In this document: positions 54,249 through 63,124 of the stretch, one piece after another
Layout: every line of letters begins with the position of its first letter
How positions within the stretch are numbered: the stretch's first letter is position 1
Assembly: GCA_036506495.1 (NCBI GenBank)
Contig: DASXRQ010000145.1
Location: 31,605 to 95,604 of the forward strand
Direction of reading: 5' to 3'
Length of the DNA: 64,000 nt
Source: DASXRC01 sp036506495
GTDB lineage: Bacteria > Actinomycetota > Actinomycetes > Mycobacteriales > Micromonosporaceae
Position numbers and translations under genes: made by a program
Notes under the pieces: generated by a model
The model's input: only the letters and a program-made list of their open reading frames with translations
Databases searched by the model: none
What the model was told of the DNA's origin: nothing

Positions 54249-54836
54249 TCATGATACTTTCTGGAGATGTAACGAGATTCGAGTTGGCGTTCCCGCGTCG
54301 AGGTGGGACGGTGATCCTTCGACAGTTGTCCAGCCACCCATAGCCTGCCACGCGCGGGCATTAGCAGTTGCTATGCGAGCATAGGCCGTACCGCTCCTAC
54401 GTCGCTTAGAGAAGGCGCGGGCCAATCGGGCTGCGTAGCCAGTACCTGAGATTGCCAAGCGCCGCTTCCTGCCGCCCCCAATTCGACGGCTTCTGTGTTG
54501 CGCTGCGAAGATCTCGGTCGATACACCCATGAGACCGCTGACGATTGCGGAATTGGATGCAAAGTTGCGATGACTAAGCGTAACCACGGAGTAATCATCG
54601 GCCAAAGTATCCCAATGAACATCCAGCACGAGGTAGCCGTAATCTTGATCGACACGGACAACCGTCGCCGAAGCCGCAACTTGGTCATCTGGCTCAAAGA
54701 CTGTAACTAGATCGCCCACGTTGGCGGCACCATCGGCGCTCGACGCCGGGGCACGCACGTAACCGTCGCGATCACGGCTGTTGAGATCGATCTCCACCCG
54801 CACTTGAGAGCGGCGTTCGGGGTTCATCCCTTCCAT
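54249..54836 (-). CDS. Hypothetical protein
   Basis: 195 aa from ATG 54836, with GAGGAGG eight nt upstream. N-terminal beta-rich part (GDLVTVFEPDDQVAASATVV, GYLVLDVHWDTL), then a basic helix-rich C-terminus (RSRRIGGGRKRRL, RLARAFSKRRRSG, ARIATANARAW). Overlaps the preceding gene by 13 nt. The basic half could bind nucleic acid. Not recognised. Confidence 0.6.
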   Translation of the reverse strand: MEGMNPERRSQVRVEIDLNSRDRDGYVRAPASSADGAANVGDLVTVFEPDDQVAASATVVRVDQDYGYLVLDVHWDTLADDYSVVTLSHRNFASNSAIVSGLMGVSTEIFAAQHRSRRIGGGRKRRLAISGTGYAARLARAFSKRRRSGTAYARIATANARAWQAMGGWTTVEGSPSHLDAGTPTRISLHLQKVS

Positions 54837-55225
54837 GCGGGGTTCCTCCTCTTGTCTCTCTCCAAGAGTTGCACGAATGCCTGAACGTCAGTCGGATCGA
54901 GTTGCTCCCCGAAGACGACGTCGTGGTGGTGCCTCGGTGGCTCTGAGGGTCGCACAGTCAAGCCCACCGCTGCCAGATCGGTCCTCGTTGTGAGCCATAC
55001 GTTGCGACCTCCGACAGGCGCCTCCCTACAGATTGTCTCGATCAACGTATCTAAGGACGTTTGCGGATCGGGACGAATCAGGCCGAACACAGACACCGAG
55101 TGTACAGGTGGCTCGCCGCGCTGAGCGCAGTACGCCGCTTCCGCCCTCGCTTGCTCGATCAACTTCTCGGGCCGTACCGGCGCGAAGCGCACGACAAGCA
55201 GCTCGCCGGGCGGAACCTCGACCAC
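54824..55225 (-). CDS. Hypothetical protein, first of three-gene operon
   Basis: 133 aa from GTG 55225. VPPGELLVVRFAPVRPEKLI, PVHSVSVFGLIRPDPQTSL and DVVFGEQLDPTDVQAFVQLLE. Soluble alpha/beta appearance. A promoter is plausible in 55266-55308 on the minus strand (TTGACG, 17 bp, TAGGCA). Family not recognised. Confidence 0.55.
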   Translation of the reverse strand: MVEVPPGELLVVRFAPVRPEKLIEQARAEAAYCAQRGEPPVHSVSVFGLIRPDPQTSLDTLIETICREAPVGGRNVWLTTRTDLAAVGLTVRPSEPPRHHHDVVFGEQLDPTDVQAFVQLLERDKRRNPAWKG

Positions 55226-56790
55226 GCCATCGTCCCGATCTCGCCGTCAGGCGCTCTTTGTCCTGTTGACATAGGTTGCCTATCTATTTCAGCCCGCGCC
55301 GTCAAATCCTGATTGATCTATCTATCTGTGCCGGCCGGACGCGGCCCCGCCAGGACAACCGGCTGGCGCCTCTCCCTGCCCTTGACAACAGGGCACTACA
55401 TATCAGCTGTTGACCAGCGCTCCACCCGTGCCCTCTAATCCGGTGCACGGTCGTCGTGCCCCAGCGCCTGATGAGGACTCCTGCTGGCAACGGAGGGCGA
55501 GGGGATTTGAACCCCATACACCCAAGCCCACCGGAGATCAACACCAATCGGACCGATCGTGGTCGTGACCAGCAGAAACCTTGTCAACGCCTGACAGTGC
55601 TTGCCGGTGTTAGTGGTTCTTGATTGGGCCGGTTCTGGGCCAGATGATCATGTAGGCGATTCATCCCGCGGTGGTCCCTCGGGTCATGCCAAACGTAATC
55701 GCGCCTGGCAAGGCTTGTGCATCACCTCGCCAGGCGCGACGGGTGTCACTTCCTACGGGACGGTATCCGGAGCAAAAGCCGGATGAGACGTTCTGCGCGC
55801 TTCGCGCGACGTCCCGTCCCAGTTACGGCGATCAGTGCCAGGATGAGAATTACGATTGTCCGGGCAACTACCGTTCCTGTGAAGATGTACACCGCAACGT
55901 CGGTCAGTACAGACACAAGGTGACCTGTTCCGCCCGACCACCACGCAATCGGGCAAATAGATCAAACCCTTGCGTGCTACCCGTTACAACGGGACGGGTA
56001 AGCCCTCGGCCGCCGTACGTGCGGCCAAACCTCTCTTAAGTTGGCACCAGGGCGTGGTGTCAAGGGCGCAGAGGTTTTGGCTCCAGGACAAGCCCTGAAG
56101 CGACGCCCGGTCCAACGACAGGCAACCCCTGGTCTATTCCTCGTCGTCATGACGGCTACGGAACTGTCGTCGACCTCTTCGGTGTGAACTGTCGGCTGCT
56201 CGGTTCGGTGAGATTCGGTGCGAGGTCAGGCGGCTTCGTCCGGCCCTCTGTCGGCCGGTTCGGTAGCTGGCGTTGCCGTTCTCCGCTGCTGTACTTGCGG
56301 TCCGGTTTCGCCTTTGTCGTTGCACCCGAGGAGCCGGCCGAGCAGTCGGCGGACGAGGTATGCCGGCGCGGCCCTATCGAAGCCGCTACCGGGCTGTGGC
56401 TCCACGAACATTGCTCTAGTCTCCCACGTCTGGGCGTAGCCGGGATCCGAGATCCCTCGTTCGTAGGGCCTGCGCGAGCCTCCGTCGCCGTCTGATTCAT
56501 GGTGTGATGTGGCGGTTCAACGGGTCGATTTCGTCGTACGCCGTCGTACGCCACCGTTGCTATATGCGTTGCTACATAGACGCGGGCGTCGTCACGGTGG
56601 ACATGGCGCGGTGGCAGCTTCTCCGGCCGCGAGCCCAACACGGCCGCTTCGGTGTGGAAGACGTTCGACCCATCTCTGGCCTGCTGATACACCAAGCTTC
56701 ACCTGTGGAAACGCCACACCAGTGTCTTGGACGTCTGCCAGTGTTCGCCCCGTTGTCACCCAGGTCGTCACTCGAGGGTCGACCGACGCA
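55226..56790. other. Gene-poor stretch of decayed DNA
   Basis: No convincing gene. It holds the tRNA-like fragment (55489-55530), a (gatc/tatc)-rich tandem at 55310-55325, and a repeated 18-mer gacctcttcggtgtgaac (56170) also found at 50434. Several short frames on both strands lack family resemblance. Confidence 0.5.
55489..55532 (-). tRNA. tRNA-like 3' fragment, possibly tRNA-Ser
   Basis: Minus strand GGGG-TTCAAAT-CCCC T-loop followed by a GCCCTCC-G acceptor strand. No intact 5' half or anticodon arm, and the T-stem has an extra unpaired base. May be a second attachment remnant from a nested element. Confidence 0.35.
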
Positions 56791-56794
56791 CCTA

Positions 56795-57314
56795 CATATT
56801 GATCGACGTGCTTCCGGCCGTTGTGCGGACCGCGACCATCAAACCGGCGTCAGCCGCCGAGCCGCCGAAGTCATCCTCGCCGAGGTCGGCGCTGATCCGA
56901 CCCGGTTTCCCACCGCCGCCGACGTGGGCCGGCGTTTGCCCGGGCAACAACCAGTCCGGGCGGCCAACAAGCCCTGGCGGCACCGGCCACGGCGACCCCT
57001 GGCTCGAGTCCGTGGTGGGACAGGTCGCCCTCGCAGCCGCCCGCGCCAAGGGCACCTACCTGGCCGCCCGCTACCGACGTATCGTCAGTCGACGGCGGCA
57101 AGCCACGCGCCCTGGTCGCGGTGGGACACGCGTTCTCATCGCTGTATGGATCATGCTCAGCCGTGACGTCGCATACCACGACCTCGGCGCCGAGCACTTC
57201 GTCGAACGGCTCAACCCACACGCCAAGGCCAGGCACACCGGTCGGCTGATCAACCAGCTCCACCAACTCGGCTACAACGTCACCGTCCACCCCCACACGG
57301 GCGGCCTGACCTGA
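56795..57314 (+). pseudogene. IS110-family transposase C-terminal remnant
   Basis: One frame reads GVSRRAAEVILAEVGADPTRF then PTAADV. After a shift near 56925 a second reads WAGVCPGNNQSGRP, ALAAARAKGTYLAARYRRIV, DVAYHDLGAEHFVERLNP, INQLHQLGYNVTV. These are successive pieces of the IS110/IS116/IS902 transposase C-terminal domain. The N-terminal DEDD catalytic domain is absent. Confidence 0.8.
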
Positions 57315-57493
57315 CCACCAAGACCGCTCGATATTCGTGTCAGTCACCCAGGCGCTGCAGTTCTAAGCGCCTCGCCTCTCCTTTCGGACAGGGGCAGCAC
57401 GGGAGATCTAACGAGTCGCGTCTGCCCATTCGCGTCGACTATCCAGCCGTGCAGTCACCTCTGATCAGTCGACTTGCCTGCAACGATGTTGCA

Positions 57494-59914
57494 ATGAAGC
57501 GATCTCACGCCCGGAAGCGGTTCTTACTCCTAGTCGTCAGCTTCCTGGCGTACGCTGCGGCCTTCGCCGGACTGACAGTTGTCGCGATTCGGGCCTTCTC
57601 AAACCCAGCTTCCCTCGCCGGGAACACCGATATTCCCAACCTTCTCGTAGCCCTGGTGGCGCTGATCGTCGCGGTAACGACCCAGCGGGCTGCCCGGGGA
57701 CCGGCCGACGTGGATCAACTCTACGCAGCGGCAAAGAAGAAGCTGGTACAGCGATCTCTCAATGATTGGAGTAAGGAGGCATCCGACCGAGGCCTCGCGC
57801 AACCAATCAAAGTCCGTTGGTCATCGACGTTGCGATCTTCCATCGCCGCGGCGCCCGATGAAGTCGCGCAGATGCCCGGTACAGTACCTAGGCGGCTTAG
57901 GTTTCATGGTGACGTAACAACAACGGCGGGTGCCTTTCGTCAGTTGCCGGTTCGGCAGTTGGCCGTTATAGGTGGGCCGGAGGCAGGCAAGACATCGCTG
58001 GCCGTTCTGCTGGTCCGTGATCTTCTTCGCGAATGGACTCTCGACGAGCCGGTCCCCATCTTGTTGAACTTGTCAGGTTGGAATCCAGACGAGGAGCTGA
58101 CAATCTGGATCGAACGTAGCTTGACCGAACGGTATCCGTGGCTTGGGGACGAGACACAATATGGCTCCGATGTCACGAGGACACTCGCTGAAAGTCGCGA
58201 TGGAGGAGTCCTGCCTATCCTGGATGGACTCGATGAGCTACCAATGCGCGCACGCAGCAAAGCGATTATGTCGCTCAACAAGGCGATAGATGATGGTCGC
58301 GAGATCGTCGTCACTTGCCGCACAAAGCAGTATGAAGCGGCAATCAAAGCAGCCGGAGTACCGCTGGCGAGGACGGCGGTTATCGAGCTTGAGCCAGTCA
58401 GCTCTGCCCAGGCGGTCGCCTATCTGCCACTTGGTCAACGCGACGGGCAAAGGCGATGGGAGCCAGTGTTCGAACAGCTGAAACAGCCACGGACCGCTAT
58501 GGCAGAGGCCCTGTCCACGCCATTGATGGTCTACCTCGCACGAGTTGCGTACACCACTGAAGATCCTCGTAGGTTGACAATGTTCACTCACCCTGCGGAG
58601 ATTGAAAACCACCTGCTGTCGCAATACCTGCCAGCCCTCTACGCCTCTCGGGTAGCCGAACGTGACACGCGTCGGCCGCCACCATTCCGGTGCACGGCTG
58701 CTCAAGCTCGGCTGTGGTTGGGTTTTCTAGCCCGCGAACTTCAGAAGCATCAGACTTATGACTTTGGGTGGTGGACTCTGGGATCCGCCGCACCGGCCGG
58801 ACTGTCCGGGATCACGTGCGGGGTCTTGGCCGGCGTCACCAGCGCGCTCCTCCTGCCCACACAGTTCGTAGGGCTCGGCATCGGTTTGACGATCGCCCTC
58901 AGCGTTGGCCTCGCCGTGCGAAGGCCATCAGGTGCGGAAACCGGGCTGGTCCGAGGGCTTGCGGGAGGCCTACTCGGCGCCGCGCTCGGTAGCGGACCTG
59001 CACTCTTGTCCCTGGGTGCCGGTCCGGACAATGCCCTGCTCGGCTCCTATTTCGGTGCCGCGATAGCAGTAGGCGTAGCCGTCGCTTCCACGCGGCGGGT
59101 CGGAGCTGCCCTCGTCGCCGGCTTCGTCGGGGAAGCCGTGGTGACCTTCTACGAGCACGCCATGACGTTCCAAGACGTCCGTAGCACGCTTGAAGCCTGG
59201 ACTCCGCTGTTCAACGGCATCGGAATAGGGCTCGCCGTCGGACTCGCCGTCGCCACGGCCGACCGTACTGTTCCGGCGTTCAGTACCCAGGGATCGCGGC
59301 TGGGTCTGGCCACCGGGCTGACCGCTGGCTTGGTGGTTGGTTTCTCAGTATGGGCACAAGACCCCACGCCTACCGGCCTCGTAGTGTGGATTATCGCCGT
59401 TCTCCTTGCCGGCTTTGCGGGCGCTCGATTCTTTGAAGGAACCCCGACCGATATCCGCGAAGCAATGAGCCCACGGTCCGTGCTGGTTGGCGACCGCGCG
59501 GTATTTCGCTCAAGCGGCCTCGCCGTCGGGCTGGTCGGCTTCGGGCTGGGCCTCACGTTTGGGTTTGCGACGCCGGGACTCCAGAACGGCCTTCGGGCGG
59601 GAATCGCGGTCGGTTGCGTGAACCTCGTCGCAGGGGGGTTGGCACTTGCCTTCAACCAAGCGTCCTGGGGCTCGTTCAACCTTGCGCGTTTGTGGCTGGC
59701 GGCCCGGGGCCGCCTGCCGCTGCGGCTGCTTTCTTTCCTTGAAGATGCTCACACACGAGGGGTCCTTCGCCAAGTCGGAGCACAGTATCAATTCCGCCAC
59801 GCCAGGCTTCGTGATTACCTAGCCCGGGTAGCGGATCCCGAGCCGTTGACGTCCCGTCTGCCGTCGACCCGCCTCTCAGGGAGCGGGCCGGCGCCGGGGC
59901 CGCCATCGCGGTAG
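57494..59914 (+). CDS. NACHT NTPase with polytopic membrane C-terminus
   Basis: 806 aa from ATG 57494 (GTG 57449 is also possible). Two N-terminal TM helices (about 9-32 and 47-64), then a STAND/NACHT ATPase: Walker A GGPEAGKTSLAVLL (about 160), Walker B GGVLPILDGLDELP, sensor-type VVTCRTKQYEAA. Residues ~420-740 have about ten hydrophobic Gly/Ala-rich helices, and the protein ends GAQYQFRHARLRDYLARV. NACHT proteins act in bacterial antiphage defence. The multi-pass membrane half is seen in actinomycete NACHT proteins of unknown role. Intact among pseudogenes. Confidence 0.85.
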   Translation: MKRSHARKRFLLLVVSFLAYAAAFAGLTVVAIRAFSNPASLAGNTDIPNLLVALVALIVAVTTQRAARGPADVDQLYAAAKKKLVQRSLNDWSKEASDRGLAQPIKVRWSSTLRSSIAAAPDEVAQMPGTVPRRLRFHGDVTTTAGAFRQLPVRQLAVIGGPEAGKTSLAVLLVRDLLREWTLDEPVPILLNLSGWNPDEELTIWIERSLTERYPWLGDETQYGSDVTRTLAESRDGGVLPILDGLDELPMRARSKAIMSLNKAIDDGREIVVTCRTKQYEAAIKAAGVPLARTAVIELEPVSSAQAVAYLPLGQRDGQRRWEPVFEQLKQPRTAMAEALSTPLMVYLARVAYTTEDPRRLTMFTHPAEIENHLLSQYLPALYASRVAERDTRRPPPFRCTAAQARLWLGFLARELQKHQTYDFGWWTLGSAAPAGLSGITCGVLAGVTSALLLPTQFVGLGIGLTIALSVGLAVRRPSGAETGLVRGLAGGLLGAALGSGPALLSLGAGPDNALLGSYFGAAIAVGVAVASTRRVGAALVAGFVGEAVVTFYEHAMTFQDVRSTLEAWTPLFNGIGIGLAVGLAVATADRTVPAFSTQGSRLGLATGLTAGLVVGFSVWAQDPTPTGLVVWIIAVLLAGFAGARFFEGTPTDIREAMSPRSVLVGDRAVFRSSGLAVGLVGFGLGLTFGFATPGLQNGLRAGIAVGCVNLVAGGLALAFNQASWGSFNLARLWLAARGRLPLRLLSFLEDAHTRGVLRQVGAQYQFRHARLRDYLARVADPEPLTSRLPSTRLSGSGPAPGPPSR

Positions 59915-60396
59915 GACCGCAACCGTCACGAGGAACGCTGGCGGCCCCGGCGGCGGTCTGCTCGGCTTGCCCGGGTCGACGGTGGACGGGACGGATCTTG
60001 GCGTCCCGGCGCCGGAGCGCCCCCGCCGGAGGCATCGTTCCCGATCTGCTCAGCGGACCGCTTCGCGTCCTGGTCGGGCGCGCCGTCCGGCGGGCTGAAA
60101 CCGCCGGCGCCTGAGCGTCCAGCGGTGGCGCCGGCGGCGGGCCTTGGCCCGGCCCCCGTTCGGACGGCGCGCGCGGCCCGCTTGGCGGGCCGCATTTAAG
60201 TCGTACAGAAAGTCTGCACAGGTCGATCTTGGTCGTCGTCGTCTTGGTAGTCGATCTTGGTAGTCGGCCGGCAACCGCTGTTCCGTCCCGGCTGACGCGT
60301 TACACCAACGACCCAACTGATGCCCGACAAGATCTGCGTTCAGCGGCAGATGCGTGCGTACGTCGTCCGGGAAGTCGCGCCGTGTGGGGCGCCACC
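59915..60396. other. Spacer with strong hairpin and short direct repeats
   Basis: No confident gene. GCGGCCCGC-TTG-GCGGGCCGC (60173-60193), a perfect 9-bp stem, could end either the NACHT or UPF0158 transcript. The segment 60222-60268 has gtcgatcttggt repeats. Confidence 0.5.
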
Positions 60397-60867
60397 TCAG
60401 GGAAGGTCGGGATCTGGGTGCTCGGCCAAGAACCGCTCGCCGGTTTCGTCGTCGAGCAGTGAGTTGTCGGCTAGCCATTCCACCGCCCGGCGCTTGGCGC
60501 GCACGTCGCGGAAGGCATACCACGCCGGCAGGAGGTGCGGATACTCCTCGTGCAGCTCGTCCTTGAAGCGGCGGAAGGCGCCGTTGCCCCGGATGGCTCG
60601 CGCGAGGCGGCGGCCGGCTGCCTCGTCGCTGATCCTCTCGGCAAACTCGGCCATGTCCTGATACCAGATGTAGGACGGCAGCGGATCGATCCCGACCAGA
60701 TCCAGGTCTTCAAGATCGACGGGCGTGTGTCCGTCGATGCCGCCGTCCGCCGTCCAGAACACAATCTCGCCGGTGTCCGGGTTGATCAGCCATCGGTGCT
60801 CGTAGTCGGTCTGGTCCCCGAGCGCGGTAGCGATCTCCTCCAGGTCAAACCTGATCAGGTCAAGCAC
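60397..60867 (-). CDS. UPF0158 family protein
   Basis: 156 aa. DLEEIATALGDQTDYEHRWL, LDTDTGEIV-type YINPDTGEIVFW, DMAEFAERISDEAAGRRLARAI and GNGAFRRFKDEL are the family's conserved blocks. Cytoplasmic and acidic. Function unknown. Good GC and codon use, so probably functional. Confidence 0.9.
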   Translation of the reverse strand: MLDLIRFDLEEIATALGDQTDYEHRWLINPDTGEIVFWTADGGIDGHTPVDLEDLDLVGIDPLPSYIWYQDMAEFAERISDEAAGRRLARAIRGNGAFRRFKDELHEEYPHLLPAWYAFRDVRAKRRAVEWLADNSLLDDETGERFLAEHPDPDLP

Positions 60868-61039
60868 CCGACTACCATAAACCCGCTTCTATCCGCGCTT
60901 CGATCAGCGAAAGCGCGCCCAGCGGCAGATGAGTGTGCTTCCCGTTAGGGCGTTGTCGGCGATGAGGTGCCGTTCGCCCGGCGGCCGGGCGCTTCCCAGG
61001 CGCGTCGCCCAGATGCAGCGGCGATGGGAGGATACCTCC

Positions 61040-61861
61040 GTGTCCGACGAAGTTACGGTTCTAGGGCTGAACATCGCCTATGAGAGAGCCGGAAGCGGGC
61101 CGCCGGTGGCGCTGGCCCACGGCTTCGTGGGCGACGCGCGCTCGACGTGGGGCAGCCAGATCGAGGCGCTCGCAGACGAGTTCACCGTGGTCGCCTGGGA
61201 CGCGCCCGGTGTGGGTAGGTCGCCGGACCCGCCGGAGGGCTTCGGCATGGACGACTATGCCGACAGCTTTGCGGCACTCCTGCGGGCACTGCGGATCGAG
61301 CAAGCCCACCTTGTCGGGCTCTCCTTCGGCGGGGCGCTCGTGCTCGCCACGTTCCACCGGCATCGCGACCTCGCGTCCTCCCTCGCGCTCGTGAGCGGGT
61401 ACGCCGGCTGGCGTGGCTCGCTCGGCGCCGAAGATGCACAGCAGCGCCTGGCCGGGTCGCTTCAGGCATCGGGGCTTCCGCCCCACGAGTTCGCTGCCAC
61501 CATGGTGCCGTCGATGTTTTCGCCGTCGGCCGGGGGTGAGCTGGTCGCGGCGTTCATAGACAGCGTGAGGGCTTTCCGTCCGGGTGGCTTCCGGGCGATG
61601 GCTGGCGCAAGTTTCGATGACCAGAGCCACGTCCTGCCCGAGGTCGACGTTCCAACGCTCCTGCTGTACGCCGACCACGACGTGCGCGCTCCCGTCGCGG
61701 TCGGCGAGGCCATTCATGCCGAGGTGCGCGGTTCCGAGCTCGTCGTGCTCCGTGGGCCCGGCCACGTCAGCCCGGTGGAAGCCCCGGATGAGGTCACCCG
61801 CGAGTTGCGCCGTTTCCTGCGCTCGGTCGAGAAGCCGCACGAGCGGCCCGTCGTCGTTTAG
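61040..61861 (+). CDS. Alpha/beta-hydrolase fold protein
   Basis: 273 aa from GTG 61040, GGGAGG nine nt upstream; ATG 61013 is also in frame. PPVALAHGFVGDARSTW (oxyanion), LVGLSFGGALVLATF nucleophile Ser in GLSFGG, VPTLLLYADHDVRAPV Asp, and GPGHVSPVEAPDEV catalytic His. Substrate unknown. Confidence 0.9.
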   Translation: MSDEVTVLGLNIAYERAGSGPPVALAHGFVGDARSTWGSQIEALADEFTVVAWDAPGVGRSPDPPEGFGMDDYADSFAALLRALRIEQAHLVGLSFGGALVLATFHRHRDLASSLALVSGYAGWRGSLGAEDAQQRLAGSLQASGLPPHEFAATMVPSMFSPSAGGELVAAFIDSVRAFRPGGFRAMAGASFDDQSHVLPEVDVPTLLLYADHDVRAPVAVGEAIHAEVRGSELVVLRGPGHVSPVEAPDEVTRELRRFLRSVEKPHERPVVV

Positions 61862-62030
61862 CGCTCTCGGGACTTTCTCGTACGCGCAGCTTGACAGAGT
61901 CGCGCGGTCGGCGGCGGAAGCGGACGTTTGGTCTTGGCGTTACGACGAAGGTTGCTGTCGAGTCGACGCTGTCTAGGACGTGCGTCGCTCGCCTGGGAGG
62001 CTTGGTGATTCCGTGCGGGCCGCGGGACGG

Positions 62031-62390
62031 TCAGCGGCGTCGGGCGTACTCGGAGATCTCGCCGAAGTCGAGCGCCACGCACGCCTCGTCGCCGATGATC
62101 TCGGCGTCGTGGCCGGGCGGGACGGCCATCACGTCGCCCGCGCCGAACTCTTGAGTCGTGCCGTCGTCCATGATGACGCGCATCCGCCCGGACAGGACGT
62201 AACCAAGGTGCGACACCTGGCACGAGTCCGTCTGGGCGATCGGCTTGACGTTCGTCGACCAGCGCCAGCCGGGCTCGAAGACCCCCCGGGCCACGGGTCG
62301 CCCGGCGACCATGACGATGTCGGCATGACCCTTGCCCTCGAATGGACGGGTCTCATCGGGCGTGTCGAAGGTCTTGGACTCGATGTTCAT
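62031..62390 (-). CDS. Cupin-domain protein
   Basis: 119 aa single-domain cupin: GVFEPGWRWSTNV, SHLGYVLSGRMRVIMDDG and AGDVMAVPPGHDAEII, with His/Glu-type metal positions partly replaced (LGYVLSG). May be a small-molecule binding or metal-dependent enzyme. Neighbours give no clear context. Confidence 0.88.
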   Translation of the reverse strand: MNIESKTFDTPDETRPFEGKGHADIVMVAGRPVARGVFEPGWRWSTNVKPIAQTDSCQVSHLGYVLSGRMRVIMDDGTTQEFGAGDVMAVPPGHDAEIIGDEACVALDFGEISEYARRR

Positions 62391-63124
62391 GGCGAACCTC
62401 CCAGCACAGCGTATGGTCGGCCCGGCCTGGTCCGGGGTCGTTTAGCGGAACGCGGCATGAGCGTGCGTCTGTCAGCCATCATGTACGGATGGCAGCAGAC
62501 ATCTCGCCCACGCCTTAGGCGATGCGGAGATCGAACACGACGTCGGAAGCAGCCGGGCACATGCCGGGCAGCGACGCGTCCAGAGGCGACGCAGGGGCGG
62601 CGGCGTCCGTACGCGGATGACGTCTTGGTGATCAGGCCGCAGAGGACCGGTCGGCGCTCGATCCGTTCGCGTGTCGGGTCGGAGATTGGGCGGTCGGGGC
62701 TCCGGCCAGCGGTCATCGGCGAGATCGCCGCGTTCACGTCGGTCGGCCCGGACCCGCAGTGACGGCCGCACGCGGCCGACCCGGCATCGCGCCGCAGTAC
62801 CTAAAGCGGATACATGATCCGGTTCATGGCACTCCTGGCCTGAATCCATTGCCCAGCAAGCGCTTGGAGCCAGAGGTGCCATCAGCCGGATCATGAATGA
62901 TCTGTAATTCCCGCTCTCAACTGTTCTTTGACCTGTGCGGTTGCGGTGGGCTTCAACAGTGAGTTCACATTTCACGGTCCTGCGACGTCATGACGGGGTC
63001 CGATCGGGAAAAGCAGGTCATAGCGTGAGAAGGGGACGCGTGGGTGTCTCACTTGGCGCTGCTACAGGCGTCAGGGATTCCGGCCCGCAGCTCCCAGTCG
63101 GCCGGACCGAGCGAAAGGATACCC
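62391..63124. other. Non-coding or decayed stretch
   Basis: Frames here are short or on the complementary strand, without family resemblance. It holds the large inverted repeat at 62813-62895. A ribosome site AAAGGA precedes the next gene. Confidence 0.5.
62813..62895. repeat. Large imperfect inverted repeat
   Basis: 26-nt arms, CATGATCCGG-N3-ATGGCAC-N2-CTGG (62813-62838) and its complement (62870-62895), separated by 31 nt. Five mismatched positions. It can fold as a long hairpin or be the two ends of a tiny element. Confidence 0.8.

Noticed and set aside
56156..56695. 179-codon minus-strand frame
   Set aside because: No domain, overlaps another open frame, lies in decayed DNA.
44551..57314. 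Integrase or excisionase gene for the tRNA-Gly island
   Set aside because: No frame shows tyrosine or serine recombinase motifs; only short unrelated frames.
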